A stretch of 64,000 nucleotides of DNA from NCBI RefSeq assembly GCF_014836875.1, contig NZ_JACSQC010000001.1:310001-374000 (forward strand). The letters are read 5' to 3'. Position 1 is the first letter of the stretch. The number at the start of each line of letters is the position of its first letter. The position numbers and the translations under genes are program-made. Below the pieces are notes generated by a model. The model did not search any database and had not been told where the DNA came from. It saw only the letters and a list, made by a program, of their open reading frames with translations. Of this stretch, positions 49,879 through 58,706 are shown in pieces. This DNA comes from Arthrobacter pullicola (GTDB lineage Bacteria; Actinomycetota; Actinomycetes; Actinomycetales; Micrococcaceae).

Positions 49879-51126
49879 ATGCATGTCAAAATGGAAGGGA
49901 TGACTTCCCCTAACATTCCCCCAGCTGCCCTGCGCGTGCCCGGCACCAAGCCGCAGGTGCGCCCCGCAACCGAAGGCTGGGAGCAGGCCAAGGAGCCCGA
50001 TGGCCGCCCCCTGCTGCAGTTCAAGTCCCCGCGTGTGTCACAGCCGCCGGAACACCTGGCTGACCTGACGCTTGCCGAACGCCAGGAGAAGCTCAAGTCC
50101 CTGGGCCTGCCCGCGTTCCGCGCCAAGCAGCTCTCGGTGCACTACTTCCAGCACTACACGACCGATCCCGAGAAGATGAGCGACCTCCCCAAGGAGCGCC
50201 GCGACGAGCTGGTCAAGGAGATGTTCCCGACCCTGCTCACCGAGGTGAAGCGCCTGACCACGGACAGGGGGGACACCATCAAGTTCCTCTGGCGGCTGTT
50301 CGACGGCTCGCTCGTGGAATCCGTGCTGATGCGCTATCCCGGCCGGATCACGCTCTGCGTTTCCAGCCAGTGCGGCTGCGGCATGAACTGCCCGTTCTGC
50401 GCCACCGGCCAGGCCGGGCTGACCCGCAACATGTCTGCCGCGGAAATCCTGGACCAGATTGTCCAGGCCAACCGGGTCATCGCTGAGGGCGGGCTGGGTG
50501 GCAAGCGCCGCGACGGCGGCCACGACGCCGAGCGGGTCACCAACATCGTCTTTATGGGCATGGGCGAACCGCTGGCGAACTACAAGCGCGTCATGAACGC
50601 CGTGCACCGCATGGCCGCCGAAGCCCCCGAGGGCCTGGGCATGAGCGCCCGCAACATCACGGTCTCCACCGTGGGCCTGGTCCCGGCGATCAAGAAGCTG
50701 GCCGAGGAGAACATCCCCGTCACCTTCGCGCTGAGCCTGCACGCTCCGGATGACGAACTCCGCGATGAGCTGATCCCGGTCAACAGCCGGTGGAAGGTGG
50801 ACGAGGCGCTCGACGCCGCGTACAACTACTACCGCGTGACCGGGCGGCGGGTGTCCATTGAGTACGCCCTGATCAAGGACATGAACGACCACGCCTGGCG
50901 GGCTGCGCTCCTGGCCAAGAAGCTCAACTCCCGCGGCCGCGGCTGGGTGCATGTGAACCCGATTCCGCTCAACCCCACTCCGGGTTCCATCTGGACCTCT
51001 CCCGAGCCCGAGGTCATCCAGGAGTTCATCGACACCCTGCTCGACGCCGGTATTCCCACCACGGTGCGCGACACCCGAGGCAAGGAAATCGACGGCGCCT
51101 GCGGCCAGCTGGCGGCAGCGGACTAA
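49879..51126 (+). CDS. rlmN: 23S rRNA (adenine(2503)-C(2))-methyltransferase RlmN
   Basis: Up to 415 aa; ATG codons at 49879, 49891 and 49900 are all possible and AGGCGG precedes the first. The radical-SAM cluster motif is CGCGMNCPFCATG (CxxxCxxC). VFMGMGEPLANYKRVMNAVHRM and the C-terminal VRDTRGKEIDGACGQLA with the second catalytic Cys are conserved. It methylates A2503 of 23S rRNA and A37 of some tRNAs. A strong terminator follows. Confidence 0.94.
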   Translation: MHVKMEGMTSPNIPPAALRVPGTKPQVRPATEGWEQAKEPDGRPLLQFKSPRVSQPPEHLADLTLAERQEKLKSLGLPAFRAKQLSVHYFQHYTTDPEKMSDLPKERRDELVKEMFPTLLTEVKRLTTDRGDTIKFLWRLFDGSLVESVLMRYPGRITLCVSSQCGCGMNCPFCATGQAGLTRNMSAAEILDQIVQANRVIAEGGLGGKRRDGGHDAERVTNIVFMGMGEPLANYKRVMNAVHRMAAEAPEGLGMSARNITVSTVGLVPAIKKLAEENIPVTFALSLHAPDDELRDELIPVNSRWKVDEALDAAYNYYRVTGRRVSIEYALIKDMNDHAWRAALLAKKLNSRGRGWVHVNPIPLNPTPGSIWTSPEPEVIQEFIDTLLDAGIPTTVRDTRGKEIDGACGQLAAAD

Positions 51127-51154
51127 GTTTCGGCCCGGAGCGGCCTAAAGAGCG

Positions 51155-51204
51155 CGACGGCGGGGGGCCGGGTTTCAGACCCGGCCTCCCGCCGTCGTTG
51201 TTTC
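51155..51204. terminator. Strong bidirectional terminator between rlmN and purB
   Basis: CGACGGCGGG (51155-51164) and its complement (51188-51197) flank a second stem GGCCGGGT/ACCCGGCC around loop TTCAG, with TTGTTT after it. It serves the convergent genes. Confidence 0.85.
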
Positions 51205-51212
51205 GTGCGGAC

Positions 51213-52637
51213 CTACTTCTGCAGGTGGTCCACCAGGTTCTCGGCGATGCCGGTGTACTTCGCCGGGGTCAGCGCGAGCAGGCGTGCCTCGGCCTCGGCC
51301 GGCAGGCCCAGCCCGGAGACGAATTCCTTCATGCGCTCGGCGTCCACACGGTTGCCGCGGGTGAGCTCCTTGAGGCGCTCGTAAGGGTTCTCCATGCCCG
51401 GAGCGCCGGCGATGGCCTCCGCGCGCATCACCATCTGGATGGCTTCGCCGAGCACCTCCCAGTTGGTGTCCAGATCGGCGGCGAGCACATCTTCGGCGAC
51501 GTTCAGCCGTTCCAGGCCCTTGGCCACATTGGAGATGGCCAGCAGGGAGTGGCCGAAGGCCACACCGATGTTCCGCTGCGAGGAGGAATCCGTGAGGTCG
51601 CGCTGCCAGCGTGAGGTGACCAGGGTGGACGCCAGGGTATCCAGCAGGCCGTTGGAGATCTCCAGGTTCGCTTCGGCGTTCTCGAAGCGGATCGGGTTCA
51701 CCTTGTGCGGCATGGTGGAGGAACCGGTGGCGCCGGCCACGGGGACCTGCGCGAAGTAGCCGATGGAGATGTAGCTCCAGACATCGGTGCAGAAGTTGTG
51801 CAGGATCCGGTTGAAACGGGCCATGTCAGCGTAGAGCTCGGCCTGCCAGTCGTGGGATTCGATCTGCGTGGTGAGCGGGTTCCAGGTCAGGCCGAGTCCT
51901 TCGATGAAGGACTTCGCGACCTGCTGCCAGTCGGCGCCGGGAACCGAGGCGTAGTGCGCGGCGTACGTGCCGGTGGCACCGTTGATCTTGCCCAGGAATT
52001 CGGTGCCGGCCACGCGGTCCAGCTGGCGGGTCAGGCGGTGCACCGTAACGGCCAGTTCCTTGCCCAGGGTGGTGGGGGTGGCGGGCTGTCCGTGGGTGCG
52101 GGAGAGCATCGGAACCGACCGCGTTTCCTCGGCCATGGCAGCGATCTGTGCAACCATCTTCCGGGCGGCTGGCAGCCAGACGTTCTCCACCGCGCCCTTG
52201 ATGCCCAGGGCGTAGGAGAGGTTGTTGATGTCCTCGGACGTGCAGCCGAAGTGCACCAGGGGCGTGAGATTCTCGATGCCGATGGCGGCCAGACGGCGGC
52301 CGATGAAGTACTCCACAGCCTTCACATCGTGGACGGTCACCTGCTCGATCTCAGCCAGTTCATTGACGGAGTTTCCGTCGAAGCCGGAGACGATGTCCCG
52401 CAGCGCGGCCTGCTGGTCCGCGGTGAGCGGTGCGGTGCCCGGGAGGACCGAGTTTGAGGTGAGGTGGATCAGCCACTCGACCTCAACGTGGGTGCGGTCC
52501 CGGTTCAGGGCCGCCTCGGAGAGGTAATCGACCAGCGGGGCGGTAGCGGAACGGTAGCGTCCGTCCAGCGGGCCCAGCGCAATGGCGGGGGTCACGGAGG
52601 CAAGGGGGACGCGGGATGTGGAAGCAGAATCGGCCAT
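51213..52637 (-). CDS. purB: Adenylosuccinate lyase PurB
   Basis: 474 aa from ATG 52637 (GGAAG upstream; the frame stays open further up but overlaps another gene and has no site). Signature loop GSSTMPHKVNPIRFENAE with the catalytic Ser, plus LSRTHGQPATPTTLGKE and TSEDINNLSYAL, identify the fumarase/aspartase-superfamily enzyme of the long PurB type. It releases fumarate from SAICAR and adenylosuccinate in purine synthesis. Confidence 0.95.
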   Translation of the reverse strand: MADSASTSRVPLASVTPAIALGPLDGRYRSATAPLVDYLSEAALNRDRTHVEVEWLIHLTSNSVLPGTAPLTADQQAALRDIVSGFDGNSVNELAEIEQVTVHDVKAVEYFIGRRLAAIGIENLTPLVHFGCTSEDINNLSYALGIKGAVENVWLPAARKMVAQIAAMAEETRSVPMLSRTHGQPATPTTLGKELAVTVHRLTRQLDRVAGTEFLGKINGATGTYAAHYASVPGADWQQVAKSFIEGLGLTWNPLTTQIESHDWQAELYADMARFNRILHNFCTDVWSYISIGYFAQVPVAGATGSSTMPHKVNPIRFENAEANLEISNGLLDTLASTLVTSRWQRDLTDSSSQRNIGVAFGHSLLAISNVAKGLERLNVAEDVLAADLDTNWEVLGEAIQMVMRAEAIAGAPGMENPYERLKELTRGNRVDAERMKEFVSGLGLPAEAEARLLALTPAKYTGIAENLVDHLQK

Positions 52638-52823
52638 GGGGCAATTCTTCCACGTCCTCCAGCGGCGCCCGGCTCTGTGACATTTCGGCACTGCTCCTGC
52701 ACAGCGGGGGCTGCCGCCGGGGGATGTCCCCAACCCTTGGGACGCGGACGCCGCAGCCGGATCCAAGCCGTACGTTGTCCGCGAAGGCCCATAACAAGCA
52801 GCTGATGAAAGGTGGAACAGCCG

Positions 52824-53102
52824 GTGACTCTGCCACTTGAGGAGGGGTACGTGCGGGACCTGGCGGAGAACGCCGGACGATCGGCGCAGGTACTCGAGAT
52901 GCATGGGGAGGAGATCCGCAGGCTGCAGGATGAATACAGCCAGTTCGACCCTCAGCGCTGGCGCTCCGGGGCCGGAAAGCGGTTCCTGGAGCGTCTGCAG
53001 GACATTGTCCGGGACCTGTCTGCATGCGGCGAGGCGCTGGCAGCGGCCGCAGCCGCCCGCCGGGAGCTGGCCCGCACGCCTCAGGACAAGGCCTGGGGCT
53101 AG
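52824..53102 (+). CDS. Small helical WXG100-like protein
   Basis: 92 aa from GTG 52824, eight bases after AAAGGTGG; GTG at 52812 would overlap that site. Two long helices with a turn at DPQRWRSGAGKRF, whose W-x-S-G resembles the WXG bend of ESX-type substrates. The helices are rich in E, R, L and A. It stops two bases before the next gene, an alpha/beta hydrolase with its own helical N-terminus, so a two-gene secreted or complex-forming cassette is likely. Confidence 0.6.
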   Translation: MTLPLEEGYVRDLAENAGRSAQVLEMHGEEIRRLQDEYSQFDPQRWRSGAGKRFLERLQDIVRDLSACGEALAAAAAARRELARTPQDKAWG

Positions 53103-53104
53103 GC

Positions 53105-54727
53105 ATGTCACCAGTCTGTCCGGTACCTGGTCCCGGGTTTACGGTCACCGGCGGGGCGGGCAGCATTCTCGTGGAATACGACGCTTTGGAGGAACAGGCC
53201 GCCCGGCTGGAACACGCCGCCGGGCAGATGGGCGCTGTGGCGGATGACCTCCGGCGTATCCAGATGGAGGAATATGGGCTGATGTGGCTGCAGCCGCCCG
53301 CAGCTGCCACTACAGCCCTGGACGAACTTGCTCAGGCCGTATTCCTGCTGTCCCGGTGCCGGGACGCTGCCAGGGACAGTGCTTCCGACCTGCGTACAGC
53401 CGCGGGCAGGTACCGCGATGCAGAGGGCAGGTCAGAGCGGATGGCCGGGGCATCCGGCCTCATTCCGTTTCTGTCCCTGCTGTTTACCGGCCGCGGAGCC
53501 GGTGGTTTTCCGGAACGGGCAGTCGTGGAGCGGCTTCCGCTGCGTTTCGTCGATGAAGGAATCCTGAAACTTGTGATGGCCGGCGCTTCGCCGGGGAGCC
53601 ACGGGCTTCGCCCGATCACGGTGGAGAAGTCCCCGCGCTCAGGAGCCAGGATTCCGGTGGAGGGCAGCGCGGCAGGGCTCCTGAACCGCAGCGCCGTGCT
53701 GCTGGAGGAGAACGATCCCGGGGTTATTGAAGTCCTGCGGATTGACCGCGACGGCGGCCCGGTGTTTGTGGTCACCCTGCCTGGGACACAGCCCGGGGGA
53801 CGCACGGCAGGCTCCAACCCCTTCGACAATTACGGCAACGCCGAAGGCCGGGCACATCAGAGCAGATACATCGCGGCGGCAGTCGCGGAAGCGCTGAGGC
53901 AGGCGCAGGCCGAGGCGGGGGACGCCGTCATTCTGGTCGGGTACAGCCAGGGCGGTATTCATGCCGCCAACGCCGCCGGCCAGATTGAAGCCGAGCTGGG
54001 GGTCGAAGTCCGCCACGTTCTGACCGCCGGCGCCCCGGCGGGCGACGCCGACATACCGTCCAGCACACAGGTACTGCACCTGGAGCACCAGCAGGACTGG
54101 GTGGCCGGGGTCGACGGGACCTCGAATCCGGATGCGCCAAACCGGACCACAATGACGCTCACCGACCCTGCAATGAATGTCCCGGGAGAAACAGGCGGGC
54201 TGGGACCGGCCCACAAACTCCCGGTCTATCTGGAAGGCGCAGCTGCCGCCGATGCGAGCACCGATCCGTCCCTGCGGACAACCTTGGCGGAAGTGAGCGC
54301 GGTCGTGGGCCCCGGGAGCATCGCAACCCGGGAACTGTACCGGTTCACCCGGACACCTGCCCGGTCTGCGCCGAAGGTCGTCCCCAAAGGGCTTCCGCCT
54401 ATCCCCGCCCCGCGGGGCCCGCGGTATCTGCCGCGGACGCCCCGTCCGGCCGGGCCTCGGAACCTGCCGGACCTTCCGGTCAAACCGAACGTGCCGGTCC
54501 TGCCTGCCAAACCGGCCCCACGAGTGCTTCCGGTCAAGCCGGGCGTGCCTGTCCTTCCGGTCAAGCCGGGCGTGCCTGTCCTGCCGGCCCCGCCGGTGCC
54601 GTTCGCGTCACGGCCCCTGGCCGGAACTGCATCCCCTGCGCCGCAGGCGCCGGCTCAGCAACAAGAGCAGATCGGGCTTCGTGCTACTTCCGGGCACCCG
54701 TCAGGGAGCCTGCGACCATCGAAATGA
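53105..54727 (+). CDS. Alpha/beta-hydrolase with helical ESX-like N-terminus and proline-rich tail
   Basis: 540 aa. Residues 20-115 are two helices around EYDALEEQAARLEHAAGQMG and MWLQPPAAATTALDELAQAV, similar in plan to WXG100/LXG proteins. The hydrolase domain (about 200-380) has nucleophile VGYSQGG (S281), Asp in HQQDWVAG (D331) and His in GPAHKLPVYL (H370). The tail (about 415-510) repeats LPVKPGVPVLP. No Sec signal is seen, so type VII-like export as an esterase or lipase effector is possible but unproved. Its 3' end overlaps the convergent holin-like gene by 44 bp. Confidence 0.7.
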   Translation: MSPVCPVPGPGFTVTGGAGSILVEYDALEEQAARLEHAAGQMGAVADDLRRIQMEEYGLMWLQPPAAATTALDELAQAVFLLSRCRDAARDSASDLRTAAGRYRDAEGRSERMAGASGLIPFLSLLFTGRGAGGFPERAVVERLPLRFVDEGILKLVMAGASPGSHGLRPITVEKSPRSGARIPVEGSAAGLLNRSAVLLEENDPGVIEVLRIDRDGGPVFVVTLPGTQPGGRTAGSNPFDNYGNAEGRAHQSRYIAAAVAEALRQAQAEAGDAVILVGYSQGGIHAANAAGQIEAELGVEVRHVLTAGAPAGDADIPSSTQVLHLEHQQDWVAGVDGTSNPDAPNRTTMTLTDPAMNVPGETGGLGPAHKLPVYLEGAAAADASTDPSLRTTLAEVSAVVGPGSIATRELYRFTRTPARSAPKVVPKGLPPIPAPRGPRYLPRTPRPAGPRNLPDLPVKPNVPVLPAKPAPRVLPVKPGVPVLPVKPGVPVLPAPPVPFASRPLAGTASPAPQAPAQQQEQIGLRATSGHPSGSLRPSK

Positions 54728-55082
54728 GGCTGATGATGATCGAGCCAAGGATCGCCGTCCAGAAGAACGAATCCACCTCAAACCGGACCGGGGTGAAGCT
54801 GCTCAGCCAGGCGGTCAGCATCAGCATCCCCGCATTGATAATGATCGTGAACAGGCCCAGGGTCAGGATGGTCAAAGGCAGAGCCAGCAGGCGCACGATG
54901 GGGCGCACGAAAGCGTTGACCACGCCGAAGATCAGGCCGACAAAGAGATACGCCAGCACCACGTCCAGCGTCGGGTTTCCGGTCGCCGAGGTCCCGTCCT
55001 CGCCCAGGGTGATGCCGGGAAGGATCCAGCTGGCCACCCAGAGGGCCAGGGCATTGATGATGATACGGAGCAGCAGGCGCAT
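54684..55082 (-). CDS. Phage-holin-family (DUF360) small membrane protein
   Basis: 132 aa, four helices: LLLRIIINALALWVASWILPG, VLAYLFVGLIFGVVNAFVRPI, LALPLTILTLGLFTIIINAGML and FFWTAILGSIIISLISMVAGS. The NAFVRPI and LPLTILTLGLF blocks define the phage holin family 4/YvlD group. Despite the name these are chromosomal envelope proteins of unknown role. Confidence 0.87.
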   Translation of the reverse strand: MRLLLRIIINALALWVASWILPGITLGEDGTSATGNPTLDVVLAYLFVGLIFGVVNAFVRPIVRLLALPLTILTLGLFTIIINAGMLMLTAWLSSFTPVRFEVDSFFWTAILGSIIISLISMVAGSLTGARK

Positions 55083-55185
55083 GGCCCAATGCTGGCACAG
55101 GGCGGCCCGGTTCCCAAGATGCTTCCGTTCCGGGACTGTGGATCACGTCACACGGGGGTGCTGGAATCAGGATTAGTGTTAAGCC

Positions 55186-56325
55186 ATGACCACTACCGAG
55201 AATGACATCAACGCTGCTGGAGTTCCGGCACCTGGAATCCGTCCGCGCCCGGTCGTCGACCGGCTTCCGCGGTACGCAGCCGGCAAACCGCCGGCCCCTA
55301 TTGAAGGACTCCAGAGCTACAAGCTCTCGTCCAACGAAAACCCGTTTCCGCCGCTCCCGTCCGTGCTGGAGGCCATCAGTGCCCACCCGAACGTGAACCG
55401 GTATCCGGACCCGCTGTCCACGGCGCTACGGACGGAGCTCGCAGCGTTCCTTGATGTTCCCGCTGAGGATATTGTCACCGGCGGCGGAAGTCTTGGAGCC
55501 CTGAATCAGCTGCTCGCCACCTTCGCCGGCCAGAACGAAGACGGTGTGCCTGATGAAGTGATCTACCCCTGGCGTTCCTTCGAGGCGTATCCCATCAGCG
55601 TCGGGCTTTCCGGTGCCCGCGATGTCCAGGTCCCGCTCCGGGCAGACGGACGTCACGACCTCGATGCCATGGCGGCTGCCGTCACCGGCCGCACCAAAAT
55701 GGTGCTCCTCTGCACGCCGAACAACCCGACCGGGCCGGTGCTGGCCCGGGATGAGGTGGAGGCCTTCCTGGCCAAGGTTCCCGAAGACGTGATCGTTGTG
55801 ATCGACGAGGCCTACGAAGACTTCGTCCGGGACCCCGACGCAGTCGACGGCGTCGACGTCTACCGCCGCCACCCGAACGTTGTGGTTCTGCGGACCTTCT
55901 CCAAGGGTGCGGGACTGGCCGGGCTCCGGGTCGGCTACTCGATCTCGCATCCGCACCTGACCCAGTACCTTCGGGTGGCGGCGGTGCCGTTCGCGGTCTC
56001 GCAGATCGCCGAACAAGCCGCAATCGCGTCCCTTCGCCATCACGGCGAAATTGTGGAAAGAATACAAGAACTGGTTGATGAGCGGACGCGCGTTGTTGCG
56101 GGTCTCAAAGATCTTGGCTGGGAGATTCCGCAGGCTGAAGGCAACTTCGTCTGGCTCAGCCTGGGGGAGAATACCCCTGAGTTTGCGGCGCTGGCGGAGC
56201 AGCAGGCGCTCTCGGTGCGGGCCTTCGGCACTGAGGGCATCCGGGTCTCCATCGGAGAAGCGGAAGCAAACAGCCGTTTTCTCGCTCTATGTGCGACCTA
56301 TACAAAAGGTCCACGGCTTTCCTAG
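55186..56325 (+). CDS. hisC: Histidinol-phosphate/aromatic aminotransferase (HisC-like)
   Basis: 379 aa, fold type I. YKLSSNENPFPPLPSVLEAI, CTPNNPTGPV, VVIDEAYEDFVR and the PLP lysine in TFSKGAGLAGLRVGY match HisC/Pat enzymes. It transaminates histidinol phosphate or aromatic amino acids. Alone here, not in a his operon and followed by the 2-oxoacid dehydrogenase genes, so the aromatic/branched type (pat) is a real alternative. Confidence 0.87.
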   Translation: MTTTENDINAAGVPAPGIRPRPVVDRLPRYAAGKPPAPIEGLQSYKLSSNENPFPPLPSVLEAISAHPNVNRYPDPLSTALRTELAAFLDVPAEDIVTGGGSLGALNQLLATFAGQNEDGVPDEVIYPWRSFEAYPISVGLSGARDVQVPLRADGRHDLDAMAAAVTGRTKMVLLCTPNNPTGPVLARDEVEAFLAKVPEDVIVVIDEAYEDFVRDPDAVDGVDVYRRHPNVVVLRTFSKGAGLAGLRVGYSISHPHLTQYLRVAAVPFAVSQIAEQAAIASLRHHGEIVERIQELVDERTRVVAGLKDLGWEIPQAEGNFVWLSLGENTPEFAALAEQQALSVRAFGTEGIRVSIGEAEANSRFLALCATYTKGPRLS

Positions 56326-56396
56326 CGTGTCTTAAGTGCTTTTGTGATCCCTGCTCTCGTTAGGCTGTGTGGAGTAACTTCCACGTATATGTCTTG

Positions 56397-56414
56397 TCAG
56401 GAACTTATTCCTGA
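56397..56414. promoter_or_regulatory. TCAGGAA-CTTA-TTCCTGA palindrome before the E1-E1-E2 operon
   Basis: Perfect 7-bp arms with a 4-base centre, 54 bp before the E1 alpha start and next to a possible TTGTCA -35 (56394-56399). An additional weaker repeat GTGGA-N6-TCCAC lies 15 to 30 bp upstream. It is probably the operator of the operon. Confidence 0.45.
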
Positions 56415-56467
56415 AGAGGCATATTTCTAGCGGGGCAGGGTTTCAAGCCCGCCCGGCGAGGAGAGGT

Positions 56468-57676
56468 ATGGCCTTGGAGCAACTGCCCGCCAGCGAATTC
56501 GATTCGGCGGAGCTCGACGATTCCCTCATGCGCGCTGCCGGCAGCCCGCCCGACGGCATGGTCCAGCTGCTGACACCGGACGGAGAGCGGACCGGTCATG
56601 AGCTCTACGGGCGCTACGCGGAGGACGTTGACGGCGATGCGCTGCGTTCCTTCTACCGCGACATGTTCCTGATCCGCCGCTTTGACACTGAAGCCACCGC
56701 GCTCCAGCGCCAGGGTGAACTGGTGATGTGGGTTCCGCTCACAGGCCAGGAAGGAGCCCAGATCGGCTCAGGCCGCGCCCTCGCCCCGCAGGACTACGTG
56801 TTCCCGACCTACCGGGAACACGGCGTCGCCCTGACCCGCGGTCTTGAGCTCTCCCACCTCCTGCGTCGGTTCCGCGGTATCTCCCACGGCGGATGGGATC
56901 CGCGGGAAGCCAATTTCCATCTGTACACCCTTGTGCTGGCGGCGCAGGTGCCGCACGCCGTGGGTTATGCCATGGGTATGGCCAGGGACCAGCGCCTGGA
57001 TCCGTCGCAGCCAGCCGGAGCAACCGTTGCCTACTTCGGCGACGGTGCCAGCTCCGAGGGAGATGTCCACGAGTCGATGGTTTTTGCAGCGTCCTATGAC
57101 GCTCCAGTCGTCTTCTTCTGCCAGAACAACCACTGGGCGATTTCCGTGCCCACAGAGGTGCAGTCCCGCATCCCCCTGGCCAACCGGGCCCAGGGGTATG
57201 GTTTCCCCGGTATCCGGGTGGACGGCAACGATGTCCTGGCCGTGCATGCTGTCACGCGGTGGGCCCTGGAGCACGCACGCGCCGGCAAGGGCCCGGTGCT
57301 CATCGAAGCCTTCACTTACCGAATGAGCGCCCACACCACCGCGGACGACCCCACCAAGTACCGTGTGTCCGCCGATGAGGAAGCCTGGATCGGCCGCGAT
57401 CCGCTCAGCCGGCTGGAAAAGCACCTGCGGGCCACGGGAGCGGCGGATGACGCCTTCTTCGCTTCCCTGGCTGCCGAGGGTGATGAGCTGGCCGCCAAGC
57501 TGCGCGCCGATGTGCAGGCCATGGAGCCGCCGACGTTTGAGGAGTCCTTCGCGGGCGTCTATGCGGGACCCCATGCGCTGATCAGCGAAGAACGCGCTTT
57601 CCACAGGTCCTACGAAGCCGGCTTTGCCGATACGGAACACATCACCGAAGACAACGCGAAGGAGGCCGGCGCATGA
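56468..57676 (+). CDS. bkdA: 2-Oxoacid dehydrogenase E1 alpha (branched-chain type)
   Basis: 402 aa, ATG six bases after GAGGAGAG. The thiamine diphosphate motif is AYFGDGASSEGDVHESMVFA ending in CQNNHWAIS; phosphorylation-loop-like TYRMSAHTTADDPTKYR follows. The heterotetrameric E1 decarboxylates branched-chain 2-oxoacids, though pyruvate cannot be excluded from sequence. The stop overlaps the E1 beta start (ATGA). Confidence 0.87.
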   Translation: MALEQLPASEFDSAELDDSLMRAAGSPPDGMVQLLTPDGERTGHELYGRYAEDVDGDALRSFYRDMFLIRRFDTEATALQRQGELVMWVPLTGQEGAQIGSGRALAPQDYVFPTYREHGVALTRGLELSHLLRRFRGISHGGWDPREANFHLYTLVLAAQVPHAVGYAMGMARDQRLDPSQPAGATVAYFGDGASSEGDVHESMVFAASYDAPVVFFCQNNHWAISVPTEVQSRIPLANRAQGYGFPGIRVDGNDVLAVHAVTRWALEHARAGKGPVLIEAFTYRMSAHTTADDPTKYRVSADEEAWIGRDPLSRLEKHLRATGAADDAFFASLAAEGDELAAKLRADVQAMEPPTFEESFAGVYAGPHALISEERAFHRSYEAGFADTEHITEDNAKEAGA

Positions 57677-58647
57677 GCACCATGACCATGGCCAAGGCCA
57701 TCAACGCGGGCCTGCGGGCAGGCCTGGCAAACGATCCCAAGGCACTGCTGATGGGTGAGGACATCGGTTCCCTGGGTGGGGTGTACCGGGTAACCGAAGG
57801 GCTCAAGGCTGAATTCGGCGCCGACCGGGTGGTGGACACGCCGCTGGCGGAGTCCGGCATCATCGGCACAGCGATCGGCCTGGCGCTGCGCGGCTACCGT
57901 CCCGTCTGCGAAATCCAGTTCGACGGATTCGTGTTCCCCGGTTTCAACCAGATCACCACCCAGCTGGCCAAAATGTACTCCCGCAGCGACGGAGCCCTCA
58001 GTGCTCCGGTCGTCATCCGCATTCCGTATGGAGGCGGGATCGGCTCGATTGAGCACCACTCCGAATCGCCGGAGGCTCTGTTCGCGCATACGGCCGGACT
58101 GCGCATCATCACGCCCTCCAGCCCCCAGGACGGCTACTGGATGATCCAGCAGGCCATGCAGGGCAAGGACCCGGTCATCGTCTTCGAGCCCAAGCGCCGC
58201 TACTGGCTCAAGGGTGAGGTGGACACCACGGCGCCGTCAGGCGACCCGTACACGGCCCAGGTCCTGCGGGAGGGCACGGACGCCACCATCGTCGCCTACG
58301 GACCCTTGGTGCCGGTTGCCCTGGCTGCCGCCAACGCTGCCGCGGAAGACGGGCGGAGCATCGAGGTCATCGACCTGCGGTCCATCTCGCCCATCGACTT
58401 CGACACGGTTACCGAATCCGTCCGCCGGACCGGGCGCTTGATCGTGACGCACGAAGCCCCCACCTTCGGCGGAATCGGCGGAGAAATCGCCGCCCGCATC
58501 ACGGAGCGCGCCTTCCTGCACCTGGAGGCCCCGGTTATCCGGGTGGGCGGTTTCCATATGCCCTATCCGGTGGCAGCCGTCGAGGAGCACTACCTGCCGA
58601 ACATCGACCGGCTGATGGACGCCCTCGACACCTCGTTCTCCTACTAA
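57673..58647 (+). CDS. bkdB: 2-Oxoacid dehydrogenase E1 beta
   Basis: 324 aa. [41 protein letters not shown] is the usual start; [29 protein letters not shown] and [13 protein letters not shown] mark the transketolase-like beta subunit. It pairs with E1 alpha and binds E2. E2 follows after 59 bp. Confidence 0.9.
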   Translation: MSTMTMAKAINAGLRAGLANDPKALLMGEDIGSLGGVYRVTEGLKAEFGADRVVDTPLAESGIIGTAIGLALRGYRPVCEIQFDGFVFPGFNQITTQLAKMYSRSDGALSAPVVIRIPYGGGIGSIEHHSESPEALFAHTAGLRIITPSSPQDGYWMIQQAMQGKDPVIVFEPKRRYWLKGEVDTTAPSGDPYTAQVLREGTDATIVAYGPLVPVALAAANAAAEDGRSIEVIDLRSISPIDFDTVTESVRRTGRLIVTHEAPTFGGIGGEIAARITERAFLHLEAPVIRVGGFHMPYPVAAVEEHYLPNIDRLMDALDTSFSY

Positions 58648-58706
58648 CTGCGCCCCTGACATCCTTCATCCCGCCGGTGCGCCGGCCAACGCCAGATCGA
58701 GATTCC

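Noticed and set aside
52638-53111. 158-residue N-terminal extension of PurB
   Set aside because: Overlaps the WXG-like gene and is not part of the PurB fold; MADSAST start gives the standard length.
54470-54600. CRISPR-like direct repeats
   Set aside because: The repeats are codons for the LPVKPGVPVLP tail, too short and without spacers; no cas genes.
54684-55082. Prophage remnant suggested by the holin-like protein
   Set aside because: No other phage genes nearby; this family is chromosomal in many bacteria.
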